A stretch of 64,000 bases of DNA from DASUPK01 sp963736305 (GCA_963736305.1 CAVTOD010000008.1:124001-188000); one strand, 5' to 3'; positions 1 through 8,457 are shown, counted from the stretch's first letter. Program-made: numbers and translations. Notes: generated by a model not told the origin, from the letters alone.

Positions 1-303
1 GAGGCCCTGCCCGCCGTAGCGCTCGTCGACGTAGAGGCCGAGGGCGCCGATCTCGCCGAGGTCGCGCAGCACTTCCTCCGGGATCCACCGGTCCTCCTCG
101 GCCTTGATCGGATCGTAGTTCTCCTGGCAGTACTCGCGGATCCGGGTGTTCAGGCTCCGGACGCGGTCCTGCTCGTCGGCGCCCGTTGCGGGCCAGGGGA
201 AGACCAGCTCCTCGTGGATCTCGCCGAGGAAAAGCGACTTCGCGAACGACGAGACGCCTTCTTGCGCCTCCTCCTTCCGCGGAATCGCCTCGCGAACGCC
301 CAT
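1..303 (-). CDS. Acyl-CoA dehydrogenase, N-terminal part (cut by window edge)
   Basis: From the ATG at 303 the minus strand gives 101 codons, open to the left edge, so only the N terminus is present. The segment SFAKSLFLGEIHEELVFPWP, then IPEEVLRDLGEIGALGLYV and a YGGQGL turn, matches the start of FAD-dependent acyl-CoA dehydrogenases of the VLCAD/ACAD9 type, which catalyse the first step of beta-oxidation. The catalytic base and FAD-binding regions lie outside the window, so substrate class is inferred. A TAGGCT hexamer 6 nt upstream suggests a leaderless transcript. Confidence 0.8.
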   Translation of the reverse strand, partial: MGVREAIPRKEEAQEGVSSFAKSLFLGEIHEELVFPWPATGADEQDRVRSLNTRIREYCQENYDPIKAEEDRWIPEEVLRDLGEIGALGLYVDERYGGQGL

Positions 304-309
304 CGCCTG

Positions 310-315
310 AGCCTA
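310..315 (-). promoter_or_regulatory. -10 element of the acyl-CoA dehydrogenase gene
   Basis: TAGGCT on the minus strand, 6 nt before the ATG at 303. Fits the leaderless pattern seen across the window. Confidence 0.45.
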
Positions 316-357
316 CCTAGGAAGCCGAGGTCCAAACGGGAATTCGCCGCGGCTCAC

Positions 358-363
358 TACGCT
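358..363 (+). promoter_or_regulatory. -10 element of the lipoprotein gene
   Basis: TACGCT, 8 nt before the ATG at 372, with no Shine-Dalgarno between. Divergent from the minus-strand -10 at 310-315. Confidence 0.45.
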
Positions 364-371
364 GCCCCCCG

Positions 372-1199
372 ATGCGCAGCCGGATCATCCTCGCGAGTCT
401 GCTCCTCGTGGTTGTCAACGCGGCGGGTTGCGGAGGCTCGGACCACCAGACGGTCAGGCCCGAGGCGATGCTGGACTCGGCCGCCGCCCATCCCATCTCG
501 AGCGCGCAGACGGACACCGATCTCCGCCTGCGGGTGAGCGGAGTGCCGCAGCTCGCGGGGCCACTGCGGCTGCGGCTCTCAGGTCCCTATGTGAGCGGGG
601 CCGGCCGTCGGGTCCCGAAGTTCGACTGGAGGATGTCCGCGAACGCCCTCGGCTTCCCGGTGGGCGGTCGAGTCGTCTCAACGGGCACGAATGCCTTTCT
701 GACGATCTACGGCGCGGACTACGAGATCGGCACGGAGGCCGTGGCCGCCGCCAACCAACGGATCGGGGAGGCAGCCGCTCTCCACCCCCGCTCGTGGTTC
801 GGGCGCGCCCGCGTTGACGGGGATGGCCACGAGGGCGGTGTGGACTGCGAACGGATCTCCGCCCCGCTGCGCGGCGATGCCATGGCGCGGGATTTGGCAC
901 CCCTGGCGAGCAGCCTGGGGATGTCCGGGACGCCCTCGGTGTCCGGAACGGCGAGCGCCTGTGTCGGCTTCGACGACCGCGTCCTGCACGAGCTCGAGGT
1001 GGGGGCGGTGCTGGGGATTCCTGCGAGCGACCGGCTCCGTCTGGGCGGCGCGACCTCGATCGCCCTCGATCTGGGCGTCGTGATCAGCGACGTCGGGCAG
1101 CCTCAGGACATCCCGACTCCGGCGGGTGGCGGCTACCGGCCGATCCGGGATCTCGCCCTCACGCTCAACGACCTTGGGGTTCCAATCCCCTTAGGCTGA
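372..1199 (+). CDS. Putative lipoprotein of unknown function
   Basis: 275 residues. The N terminus MRSRIILASLLLVVV followed by NAAGC is a type II signal peptide with lipobox, cysteine at about residue 20, so the mature protein should be a membrane-anchored exported lipoprotein. The rest has alternating short beta-type segments (for example RLRLSGPYVSGAGRRVPKFD and a later ALDLGVVISDVGQ), which loosely recalls the LppX/LprG lipoprotein fold, but I cannot support that assignment. The ATG is placed by the leaderless -10 just upstream. The next small membrane gene starts 4 bp after the stop and is probably co-transcribed. Confidence 0.65.
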   Translation: MRSRIILASLLLVVVNAAGCGGSDHQTVRPEAMLDSAAAHPISSAQTDTDLRLRVSGVPQLAGPLRLRLSGPYVSGAGRRVPKFDWRMSANALGFPVGGRVVSTGTNAFLTIYGADYEIGTEAVAAANQRIGEAAALHPRSWFGRARVDGDGHEGGVDCERISAPLRGDAMARDLAPLASSLGMSGTPSVSGTASACVGFDDRVLHELEVGAVLGIPASDRLRLGGATSIALDLGVVISDVGQPQDIPTPAGGGYRPIRDLALTLNDLGVPIPLG

Positions 1200-1203
1200 C
1201 AGC

Positions 1204-1452
1204 ATGGAATCGAGCGATAGAAGCTCAGAGGAGAGGCGAGCCGCGGCCGAGGCGCGAGCCCGGGCCCGCTCGGGAGAGCCGCCGGCGACCGGCGACGAAG
1301 AGCTGCTTGGCGGAACCGGGCCCCGCGGCGCCGATGGCCCGATGAGCCGCCACTACGGCGGTCCCGATCTCTACATGCGGCGCAGGCTGATTGCCGGCGC
1401 GGCGGTGATCGTCGTGATCATCCTGCTCTTCCTGCTGGTCGGCGGCTGCTAG
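1204..1452 (+). CDS. Small C-terminally anchored membrane protein
   Basis: 82 residues. The first 60 are charged and Glu/Arg/Ala rich (predicted cytosolic). They are followed by RRR and one hydrophobic helix of about 20 residues (LIAGAAVIVVIILLFLLVGG) ending in a C-terminal Cys. This looks like a tail-anchored single-pass protein. It starts 4 bp after the preceding lipoprotein stop, suggesting translational coupling. No family recognised. Confidence 0.6.
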   Translation: MESSDRSSEERRAAAEARARARSGEPPATGDEELLGGTGPRGADGPMSRHYGGPDLYMRRRLIAGAAVIVVIILLFLLVGGC

Positions 1453-1463
1453 CCGGCGAGCTC

Positions 1464-2675
1464 TTAGAGCTGCTCTTCGGCCTCGTCGGCGATCAGGCTG
1501 GCGAGGGCGAGCGATGACGTCGCGGCCGGCGAGGGGGCGTTGCGGACGTGCAGCGCGCGCTCGGTTCGGTGAACGACGAAGTCGTCGACCAGCCTGCCGT
1601 CGCGGTCGAGCGCCTGGGCTCGGATCCCGGATGGGCCGGGCAGCATGTCTCGGGCGCTGAGCTCCGGGACGAAGCGGCGCAGGTCCGAGACGAAGGCGCG
1701 CTTGCTGGCGGCGTGGCGGATCTCGGTGAGGCCCGTCCGCCAGAAGCGGCCCATCAGCTTCCAGGTCCCCGGCCAGGCGAGGTTGGAGCGTAGGTCCCCG
1801 GCGCGGAACCGCATCATCCCGTAGGCGTCCCGGGCCCCGACCATCAGCGCCGACGGCCCGAGCAGGACCTCACCGCCGATCGTCTTGGTGAGGTGGCCGC
1901 CCAGGAAGGGCAGGTCGGGATCGGGGACCGGGTAGATGCTGGCGCGGACGAGCCCCCGCCGCTCCGGGCGCAGGCGCAGATAGCCGCCGCGAAAGGGAAC
2001 GATCCGCGGCTCCGCGGGCGCGCCGGCCGCCACCGCTAGGCGGTCCGACCACGCTCCGGCGCAGCTGACGACGAAGCCCGCTCGAGTGCTGCCCCGCGCG
2101 TGGTCGACGGTGATGTTCTCGCCGTGGGGGAAGAGGGCTTGCACCCCGGCGCCGGTGACGACGGTCCCGCCGGCCCTCTCGACGTCTCCGGCGTACGAGG
2201 CGGCGACCCGGGCGAAGTCGACGACCCCGGTCTCGGGCGAGTGGAGCGCCGCGACGCCGCGGACGTGCGGTTCGATCTCCGCGATCTGATCGCCGGCGAC
2301 CCGGCGCAACCCCGGGACCTGGTTCTCCCGGCCGCGGCGCTCGAGCTCGTCGAGCCGAGCCAGCTCGCCGTCTTCCGACGCGACGATCAGCTTGCCCTCT
2401 CGCCGCGCCTCGATTCCGCGCTCGTCGCAATAGGCGTAGAGCAGCCGGGCGCCCTCGACGCAGAGCCTGGCCTTCAGCGAGCCGGGGGCGTAGTAGATGC
2501 CGGCGTGGATCACCCCGCTGGAGTGGGAGGTCTGGTGAGCCGCCAGGCGGTCCTCGCGCTCCAGCACGCAGAGGGTGGATTCGGGGTGACGGGTGAGCAG
2601 CTCGCGAGCGACCGCCAGGCCCACGATGCCGCCGCCGATCACGACGAAGTCACACTGGGAGGGTGGCTCGGGCAC
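1464..2675 (-). CDS. lhgO: L-2-hydroxyglutarate oxidase (LhgO-type FAD oxidoreductase)
   Basis: 403 residues, full length for the family. It opens with the Rossmann FAD motif DFVVIGGGIVGLAVARELL (residues 9-27), followed by the family-typical QTSHSSGVIHAGIYY segment near residue 48 and a C-terminal GPSGIRAQALDRDG region. LhgO oxidises L-2-hydroxyglutarate to 2-oxoglutarate and passes electrons to the membrane quinone pool. The start is GTG at 2675, with a TACTCT -10 element 8 nt upstream. It is transcribed divergently from the DNA ligase gene, with which it shares a 35-bp promoter region but no obvious function. Confidence 0.85.
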   Translation of the reverse strand: MPEPPSQCDFVVIGGGIVGLAVARELLTRHPESTLCVLEREDRLAAHQTSHSSGVIHAGIYYAPGSLKARLCVEGARLLYAYCDERGIEARREGKLIVASEDGELARLDELERRGRENQVPGLRRVAGDQIAEIEPHVRGVAALHSPETGVVDFARVAASYAGDVERAGGTVVTGAGVQALFPHGENITVDHARGSTRAGFVVSCAGAWSDRLAVAAGAPAEPRIVPFRGGYLRLRPERRGLVRASIYPVPDPDLPFLGGHLTKTIGGEVLLGPSALMVGARDAYGMMRFRAGDLRSNLAWPGTWKLMGRFWRTGLTEIRHAASKRAFVSDLRRFVPELSARDMLPGPSGIRAQALDRDGRLVDDFVVHRTERALHVRNAPSPAATSSLALASLIADEAEEQL

Positions 2676-2683
2676 TGTCGGCC

Positions 2684-2689
2684 AGAGTA
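2684..2689 (-). promoter_or_regulatory. -10 element of lhgO
   Basis: TACTCT on the minus strand, 8 nt before the GTG start at 2675. Confidence 0.45.
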
Positions 2690-2698
2690 GGCCAGCAC

Positions 2699-2704
2699 TA
2701 GGAT
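2699..2704 (+). promoter_or_regulatory. -10 element of the DNA ligase gene
   Basis: TAGGAT, 6 nt before the ATG at 2711 and with no Shine-Dalgarno. It lies back to back with the lhgO promoter. Confidence 0.5.
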
Positions 2705-2710
2705 CGCGAC

Positions 2711-3679
2711 ATGGCTCTACCGCTCAAGCCCCCGATCCAGCCCCAGCTCGCCCTCTCCCGCAAGGTCCTGCCGGAGGGAGACGACTGGGTGTACGAGCCG
2801 AAGTACGACGGCTTCCGGGCACTGGCCTTCGTCGACGGGGATGACGTCTACCTGCAGTCACGGGGCGGCAAGCCGCTGCGGCGCTACTTCCCGGAGGTCG
2901 AGTTCCCGGAGGGCCGCTACGTGCTCGACGGCGAGCTGGTGATCCTCGGCGAGGACGGCCGCGAGGTGTTCGACCACCTGCAGAACCGGCTCCACCCGGC
3001 GGAGTCACGGGTGAAGATGCTCGCCGAGAAGACGCCGGCGCTCTTCCGGGTCTTCGATCTCCTGGCCGTGGACCGTCGCAAGCTGATGGGCAAGCCGTTC
3101 GCGGAGCGGCGCGCGGCGCTCGAGGAGCTGATCGCCGCCGCGCCCGGACGCAAGAAGTCGGCATCGGGTTCTGTGGAGCTGACGCCGCTCGTCAAGTCGG
3201 CGAAGAAGGCGGAGCCCCTGCTGCTGTCGGGGGAGGGAGTGATCGCCAAGGAGTGCGACGCGATCTACAAGCCCGGTCAGCGCAAGGGGATGGTGAAGGT
3301 GAAGCGCGTGCGGACCATCGACTGCGTGATCGTCGGCTGGCGGCCCGGGAAGGAGGAGGGGACCGTCGGTTCACTGATCCTGGGGCTGTACGAGAACGGG
3401 AAGCTGCGGCCGATCGGTCACACCTCCGGGCTGAAGGCGAAGGAGAAGCGCGAGCTCGTGGAGACGCTGAAGCCGTACGAGACGGGCGAGAAGGGCTCGG
3501 GCGATCCGAGCCGCTGGGACGCCAACCGCGATCTGGAGTGGTACGTCCTGCGCCCCGAGCTGGTCGTCGAAATCACCTACGACCACACGAGCGGCGGCCG
3601 CATCCGGCACGGCTCGAAGATCGTCCGCTGGCGCGACGACAAGGCCCCGAAGGACTGCAAGATCGACCAGCTGGTCTAG
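2711..3679 (+). CDS. ATP-dependent DNA ligase (LigC / LigD-ligase-domain type)
   Basis: 322 residues, the size of a stand-alone ligase core. Motif I EPKYDGFRAL gives the adenylated lysine at about residue 31. The motif III region (FRVFDLLAVD), motif IV (GEGVIAKE) and motif V (GMVKVKR) follow in order, and then a C-terminal OB fold ends with HGSKIVRWRDDKAP. It seals nicks using ATP. The LigD-like polymerase at 5470-6495 is its likely partner in non-homologous end joining or base-excision repair, but no Ku or nuclease gene is in the window. The start is fixed by the TAGGAT -10 6 nt upstream. Confidence 0.88.
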   Translation: MALPLKPPIQPQLALSRKVLPEGDDWVYEPKYDGFRALAFVDGDDVYLQSRGGKPLRRYFPEVEFPEGRYVLDGELVILGEDGREVFDHLQNRLHPAESRVKMLAEKTPALFRVFDLLAVDRRKLMGKPFAERRAALEELIAAAPGRKKSASGSVELTPLVKSAKKAEPLLLSGEGVIAKECDAIYKPGQRKGMVKVKRVRTIDCVIVGWRPGKEEGTVGSLILGLYENGKLRPIGHTSGLKAKEKRELVETLKPYETGEKGSGDPSRWDANRDLEWYVLRPELVVEITYDHTSGGRIRHGSKIVRWRDDKAPKDCKIDQLV

Positions 3680-3692
3680 GCCTGGCGCTGGT

Positions 3693-4433
3693 CTAGTGGT
3701 GGGCCCAGGGGTCGTGCATCCCAGGATGCCCGACCGCTTGCAACAGGTGCGGCCATACGTAGACCTCCCAGGTCGCCGCGACCAGGAGCATCGGGATCGC
3801 GATTGCCACGGTGACGACCGTCGCGGCGAGGAGCTGGTCCCACTCGCCCCTGCGGCTTGCGAGCGTCCAGGCGGCCAGCGGCAGGAAGACCGCCGTCAGC
3901 TCGAGCAGGGCGTGGGGGAAGGCGGTCAGGATGAGCAGCGGCACCGAGATGCCGAGGTCCCAGGAGATCGTCGAGCCGACGAGCCCGAGAGCGAGCGTCT
4001 GCGTGAGGAGCGAGAAGCACGTCACGCCGATCACCCAGGCGAAGGCGATTGGCCGGGCCTTCTCGTGGACGAGCCGGGAAAGGCCGGTGTGGCGCTCTGC
4101 GGTCAAAGGCAGCGTCGCGCCGGCGATGAAGCCCGCGACACAGGCGAAGGCGTGCAGCGCGAGCACGAGCGAGTTCCGGCCCAGTACCCCGAGGACGCGC
4201 TCGAGGCTGGGACCGCCGGGAAGGGTCGGGCCGTAGTGAAAGCCGTAGTCGGGGTTTATCAGCGACGCCGCGATGGTCACGGCCGCCAATAGCCCGAGCG
4301 CGATCAATACCGCCCCGACCAGCCACGAGCGGATCACCGGCCACGGCTGCTCGCCCCAGTGCTCGAGAATCGATCGCGTCCGGCGCATGCCGTGCACCAG
4401 CACGTACTGATTGGAATCCATCGACCACCTCAT
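3693..4433 (-). CDS. SpoIIM-family (DUF95) multipass membrane protein
   Basis: 246 residues with about five hydrophobic helices. The segments NSLVLALHAFACVAGFIAG and FPHALLELTAVFLPLAAW correspond to the conserved core of stage II sporulation protein M relatives, and a final helix runs to a His-rich tail. In sporulating Firmicutes SpoIIM helps engulfment. Actinobacterial homologues have no established role and nothing here indicates sporulation. A second ATG at 4421 follows a GAGGTGG that could be a ribosome binding site, so the start may be four codons later. Confidence 0.65.
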   Translation of the reverse strand: MRWSMDSNQYVLVHGMRRTRSILEHWGEQPWPVIRSWLVGAVLIALGLLAAVTIAASLINPDYGFHYGPTLPGGPSLERVLGVLGRNSLVLALHAFACVAGFIAGATLPLTAERHTGLSRLVHEKARPIAFAWVIGVTCFSLLTQTLALGLVGSTISWDLGISVPLLILTAFPHALLELTAVFLPLAAWTLASRRGEWDQLLAATVVTVAIAIPMLLVAATWEVYVWPHLLQAVGHPGMHDPWAHH

Positions 4434-4454
4434 CGGCCCGCTCAGGCGCGGGCA

Positions 4455-5354
4455 TTAGCCGTTGCGAATGAGCAGCGATCGCAGGTCGGCCAGCATCGGA
4501 TCCGGCTCTGCGCTGACGTCCTCCCAGGTATAGCGGCGGAACTCGTCGCCGCGGGCGCGGGCCTCCCGTTCGCGCCCTCGGTCCAGTTCCCAGGCATGGC
4601 GGGTGTGGTGGTAGCGGTAGCTGTCGAGCTCAACGCTCAGTCGTTTCTCCGGCCAGCGGCAGTCGACGCGGCGACCGCCGGCCGAGCGGTTGGTTTCGGG
4701 GAGGGGGAGACCCGCGTCCCGAACAACGGCAATGAAGGTGGATTCGAGCCGGCTGAGCGAGACAGGCACCTCGCCCCAGAGAACGCCGCGGAGCGTGCGC
4801 GCGCCACGGGAGTTAGGTCGCCGCCCAAGCACTGCTTCCACGGCGTCGGGTTTCACTCGGAACCTGACCTCGGCCTCATGACAGGCGCGGGCCAACACCG
4901 GCTCCGAAAGCACGCCCGCAAGGTCTACGAGCGTCCTCGGGATCGTCGTCACCGGGATCCCGTGCCACTTGGTCGCATCCGCTGCGACTGACTTGCGGCA
5001 CCGATGCGTGATGACCCCGTCGATGTGGCGCTCCGTGGGCGTCAGGACTTCTGGCGATGAAGTGGGGCCCTTGAGAAGGCCGTAGAGGTGCGCGGCCGCT
5101 CGCCCGGCCAGCAGGGATCGATCGCCGCATGCCTTCACCGCGGCGACGTAACGCGCCTCGAGGCTGGGAGCGCGGTGACCCACTCGGTAAACCGCGCGAT
5201 GCACGCGGAGCAAGGCGCCGTCGCGAACCCGCGACTTGATCTCGGCTTTGGTGATGCCCGAGCGAAGGAGCTCCTGGCGCGTGACCACCCCATGGGATTC
5301 CCCTGCCAGCTGGGCGAGTATCTGCTCGACTGTCCTGTCCTTGGGTCGCAGCAC
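4455..5354 (-). CDS. AbiEi-like antitoxin N-domain / DUF559 endonuclease-fold protein
   Basis: 299 residues in two parts. Residues 1-60 (QLAGESHGVVTRQELLRSG, then RVHRAVYRVGH) form the winged-helix domain found at the N terminus of AbiEi-type antitoxins. The C-terminal 100 residues include VELDSYRYHHTRHAWELDR and RRYTWEDV, the PD-(D/E)XK/Vsr-like DUF559 core. Such stand-alone fusions are abundant in high-GC actinobacteria and no toxin partner is adjacent, so a working toxin-antitoxin role is doubtful. The start is GTG at 5354. A frameshifted paralogue lies at 58377-59308. Confidence 0.72.
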   Translation of the reverse strand: MLRPKDRTVEQILAQLAGESHGVVTRQELLRSGITKAEIKSRVRDGALLRVHRAVYRVGHRAPSLEARYVAAVKACGDRSLLAGRAAAHLYGLLKGPTSSPEVLTPTERHIDGVITHRCRKSVAADATKWHGIPVTTIPRTLVDLAGVLSEPVLARACHEAEVRFRVKPDAVEAVLGRRPNSRGARTLRGVLWGEVPVSLSRLESTFIAVVRDAGLPLPETNRSAGGRRVDCRWPEKRLSVELDSYRYHHTRHAWELDRGREREARARGDEFRRYTWEDVSAEPDPMLADLRSLLIRNG

Positions 5355-5469
5355 GACCCTTAAGCAGGACAGCCCCGAGATCCGCCCCGGCGAGGGTGCC
5401 GATTCGCTCGAGCGGCCCGCCGATTCGCCGGGCTCGCCGCCTCTTCATTTGCTGGTGTTCGTCCCGGCG

Positions 5470-6495
5470 CTAGCGCTGCTTCGCCCGCGAGGGCGCGACT
5501 CGCTTCGGCTCGCCGCGCTGCTTCGCGAAGTGCGGCGGCCAGGGCGCGTCGCCGAGGCCGCCCTCCTCGTCGCGGCGGGCGAGGTCGAGGAGCGCGTCGA
5601 GCGAGCCGGCGTGCTGATCGATGTCCGCGGCCGGGTCGCCCTTCTTCCTGACGCGATCCGGGACCGTGTCGAGGCGGAGCTCGGCAGGCTCCACGTCCGG
5701 AACCTCGTTCCACTCGAGCGGGCAGCAGACTCGCGCGTCCGGGACCGGCCTCACCGAGTAGCCCGAGGCGATCGTCCGGTCCCGCGCGTTCTGGTTGTAG
5801 TCGACGAAGACACCGTGGCGCTCCTCCTTCCACCATTTGCTGGTGGCGTTCTTCGGCACGCGCCGCTCGACCTCGCGGGCGAGCGCCAGCGCGGCGCGCC
5901 TCACCTCGACGTAGTCCCAGCGGGGCTCGATCCGGACGTTGACGTGGATGCCACGCGAGCCGGAGGTCTTCGGGAAGCCGACCAGGCCGTGGTCCTCCAG
6001 CACCTCCTTAACGCACATCGCCACCTTCCGCACGGTGTTCCAGCGCACTCCGGGCGTGGGGTCGAGGTCGACGCGCAGCTCGTCGGGACAATCCAGGTCG
6101 TCGCGGCGGACCGGATGAGGATTGAAGTCGACCACGCCGAGGTTGACCGCCCAGGCCAGATGCGCGGCGTCGTTCGCGACCAGCTCGGTGGCGGTCCTCC
6201 CGCTCGGGAACGTGAAGGTCGCGGTCTGCAGCCACTCGGGCGCGCCCTTCGGCACCCGCTTCTGGAAGAAGAACTCGCCGCCGGCGCCGTCGACGAAGCG
6301 CTTCATCGTCCCCGGCCGCTCGCGCAGCTGGTTGACGGCCGCCTCCTCGACGGCGATGTAGTACTCGACGAGGTCGAGCTTCGTGAACTTCGGCTTCGGG
6401 AAGAAGATCTTGCCGGGATTGGACAGGCGAACCTCTCGCCCCGCGACCTCGAGCATCGTGTAGTTGCTCTTCGCCACCGTGGACATCTTCCCCAT
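5470..6495 (-). CDS. LigD-type primase-polymerase (PolDom), stand-alone
   Basis: 341 residues. It matches the polymerase domain of bacterial LigD (archaeo-eukaryotic primase fold): VRLSNPGKIFFP at the N terminus, the metal-binding motif RVDLDPTPG (about residue 140), then KTSGSRGIHVNVRI with the nucleotide-binding Ser/His, and a late RTIASGYSVRP segment. It adds (ribo)nucleotides at DNA ends during end joining. Here it is a separate protein from the ligase at 2711-3679, not a LigD fusion. The C terminus is basic (Lys/Arg rich). The ATG at 6486 (MSTVAKS) has a CCTAAT hexamer 7 nt upstream and may be the true start. Confidence 0.88.
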   Translation of the reverse strand: MGKMSTVAKSNYTMLEVAGREVRLSNPGKIFFPKPKFTKLDLVEYYIAVEEAAVNQLRERPGTMKRFVDGAGGEFFFQKRVPKGAPEWLQTATFTFPSGRTATELVANDAAHLAWAVNLGVVDFNPHPVRRDDLDCPDELRVDLDPTPGVRWNTVRKVAMCVKEVLEDHGLVGFPKTSGSRGIHVNVRIEPRWDYVEVRRAALALAREVERRVPKNATSKWWKEERHGVFVDYNQNARDRTIASGYSVRPVPDARVCCPLEWNEVPDVEPAELRLDTVPDRVRKKGDPAADIDQHAGSLDALLDLARRDEEGGLGDAPWPPHFAKQRGEPKRVAPSRAKQR

Positions 6496-6532
6496 TAGGA
6501 CCGGGAACCCGGGTCCGAATCATCGGCGCTGA

Positions 6533-7447
6533 TTGAATCCAGCGATCGAAGCTCTCGAGACGCTGACCTACGAGGTGACTGGGCCGATCGCCCGGATCAC
6601 GTTGAATCGGCCCGAGCGGGGCAACGGGATCACGCTCGAGATGCCGCGCGAGCTCGCCGACTGCGTGGAGCGGGCGAACCTCGATCCCGAGGTTCACGTG
6701 ATCGCCCTGGCCGGCAACGGCTCCGGCTTCTGCGGCGGCTACGACCTGGTGGCGAGCGCCGAGGGCAACATGGAGGGCGTCGCGAGCGCGGAGGCTCCGC
6801 CGGGGTCGCCGATCGATCCGGCGGTCCAGGCGCACAACCACGACCCGGAGGGCACCTGGGACCCGGTGGTCGACTACCAGATGATGAGCCGCAACCTGCG
6901 CGGCTTCATGAGCCTCTTCCACTCCGAGAAGCCGACGATCTGCAAGGTCCACGGCTACTGCGTCGCGGGCGGCACCGACATGGCGCTCTGCTCGGACCTG
7001 ATGGTGGTCGAGGACAAAGCGAAGATCGGCTACCCGCCGGCTCGCGTCTGGGGCGTGCCCACCAGCGCGCTCTGGGCGTACCGGATCGGCCCGGCCCGCG
7101 CCAAGCGGCTGCTCCTCACCGGCGACTCGATCGACGGCACGACGGCAGCCGAGTGGGGCCTGGCGACCGAGGCCGCTCCAGCCAGCGAGCTCGACCAGCG
7201 GTTCGAGGAGCTGCTCGAACGGGTCGCACGAGTCCCGATCAACCAGCTCGTCATGCACAAGCTGCTCGTCAACCAGGCGCTCTACGCCCAGGGCCTTCAG
7301 GCGACGCAGGCGCTCGGCGTCTTCTTCGACGGCATCGCCCGGCACACGCCCGAGGGCTTCGAGTTCCAGCGGCGGGCCGCCGAGGCCGGCTTCAAGGAGG
7401 CCGTCCGCGAGCGCGACGAGCCCTTCGGCGATTTCGGCCTCGACTAA
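6533..7447 (+). CDS. Enoyl-CoA hydratase/isomerase (crotonase) family protein
   Basis: 304 residues, slightly longer than the usual 260. The ITLNRPERGNGI and GFCGGYDL segments form the CoA and oxyanion-hole core, and VAGGTDMALCSDLMVVE with KIGYPPARVWG fill the active-site region. In a classical hydratase two glutamates sit in the GGxELA and PE positions. Here they read GGTDMA (Asp) and YPPA (no acid), so it may be another crotonase-fold enzyme rather than a hydratase. An insert of about 40 residues (NMEGVASAEAPPG...) follows the oxyanion loop. The start is TTG at 6533. The thioesterase gene follows after 12 bp. Confidence 0.8.
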   Translation: MNPAIEALETLTYEVTGPIARITLNRPERGNGITLEMPRELADCVERANLDPEVHVIALAGNGSGFCGGYDLVASAEGNMEGVASAEAPPGSPIDPAVQAHNHDPEGTWDPVVDYQMMSRNLRGFMSLFHSEKPTICKVHGYCVAGGTDMALCSDLMVVEDKAKIGYPPARVWGVPTSALWAYRIGPARAKRLLLTGDSIDGTTAAEWGLATEAAPASELDQRFEELLERVARVPINQLVMHKLLVNQALYAQGLQATQALGVFFDGIARHTPEGFEFQRRAAEAGFKEAVRERDEPFGDFGLD

Positions 7448-7459
7448 GGTGGCCCGCCC

Positions 7460-7921
7460 ATGAATCCGGAGATCACCCCCGAGGTCGTCAAGCAGTGGCT
7501 GCCCGGCACCTTTCCGGGCGACATGGCGATCGAGCCGCTGGAGATCACCAACGAGCGCTCAGTCGGCAGGATGGTCGTCGACAAGCAGCATCTCCATCCC
7601 GGCGGCTTCGTCCACGGCGGAGTCTGGACGGCGTTCGGAGATTCGGTCGCGGCCTGGGCGACCTTCCGGGCGCTGCCTCCCAATCACGACTTCACGACGA
7701 TCGAGCTGAAGCTGAACGTCTTCGCAGCCGGTGAACCCGGGGACGAGCTGATCTGCGAGGCCTCGCCGCTGCACGTCGGACGCAGCACCGCGGTGATCGA
7801 GGCGAAGATCCGCAAGGGCGAGAAGTCGGTGGCGAACCTGATCGTCACCCAGTTTGTGCTGCCGGGCCGCGACCCGCGCGCCGAGCGCCCGGCTCCGGGC
7901 GACTACCCGCCCGGGGACTAA
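7460..7921 (+). CDS. PaaI-family hotdog-fold acyl-CoA thioesterase
   Basis: 153 residues. The motif HLHPGGFVHGGVWTAFGDS (about residues 44-62) is the hotdog helix and active-site region of PaaI/DUF4442-type thioesterases. TTIELKLNVFAAGEPGDEL and GRSTAVIEAKIRK supply the later strands. It probably hydrolyses an acyl-CoA or related thioester. It lies 12 bp downstream of the crotonase gene in the same direction, so the two likely act on related CoA esters. The stop overlaps the convergent YetF-like gene by 4 bp. Confidence 0.8.
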   Translation: MNPEITPEVVKQWLPGTFPGDMAIEPLEITNERSVGRMVVDKQHLHPGGFVHGGVWTAFGDSVAAWATFRALPPNHDFTTIELKLNVFAAGEPGDELICEASPLHVGRSTAVIEAKIRKGEKSVANLIVTQFVLPGRDPRAERPAPGDYPPGD

Positions 7922-8457
7922 CCGGCCTGCTCGACCATCTGCGGCCGCAGCCGCTTCGCCTGGTCCGGTGCGAGGACGACCATCTGCCCGTTGGTCTCCA
8001 GCACGATCAGGCCGACCTTGTGCAGGTCGTCGAAGCCCTTCTCCAGGGCGATGTCCACCAACTCGGTCTCCGTGATCGCCTCCTTGCGCAGCGCCTCGGC
8101 ATCGGCCTCGCCGTTGCGGAGCAGCACCCTCGGCGTCCCCTCGAGGATCCGCCTCGCCCGAGCGTTGTTGAATGTGAGGCGGACGAAGAGGTAGTTGGCG
8201 ACGAAGAGGGTGGAGGCGCCGATCACCCCGCCGGTGACCGAGTTGTCGTTCCCGATCAGCGCGTTCTGCAGGGCGTTCGAGGCGAGCAGCAGCACGGCGA
8301 GATCGAGGACGTTGATCTGTCCGAGCTCCCGCTTGCCGCCGAGCCGCAGCGCGACGGCAAGGAACATGAAGACGAGGAGCGAGCGCAGGATCTTCTCGTC
8401 GATCCCCAGGTGGAGATCGAAGATCCCGTGGTCGAGCGAGCCGAGGGGGAGCGCCAT
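7918..8457 (-). CDS. DUF421 / YetF-family membrane protein
   Basis: 179 residues from the ATG at 8457 (MALPLGSLDHG). A longer reading frame upstream has no family character. It has two or three N-terminal helices (RSLLVFMFLAVALRLGGKRELGQINVLDLAVLLLAS covers the conserved GKRELGQ core) and a cytosolic beta-rich domain with GTPRVLLRNGEADAEALRKE, both typical of YetF/DUF421 proteins. Function is unknown; in spore formers some members act in spore membranes. It lies downstream of pyk on the same strand with a 35-bp gap. Confidence 0.8.
   Translation of the reverse strand: MALPLGSLDHGIFDLHLGIDEKILRSLLVFMFLAVALRLGGKRELGQINVLDLAVLLLASNALQNALIGNDNSVTGGVIGASTLFVANYLFVRLTFNNARARRILEGTPRVLLRNGEADAEALRKEAITETELVDIALEKGFDDLHKVGLIVLETNGQMVVLAPDQAKRLRPQMVEQAG

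Noticed and set aside
4455..5354. AbiEi-like protein as part of a working toxin-antitoxin system
   Set aside because: No AbiEii-type nucleotidyltransferase or other toxin gene is adjacent; the neighbours are a SpoIIM-like protein and a DNA polymerase.
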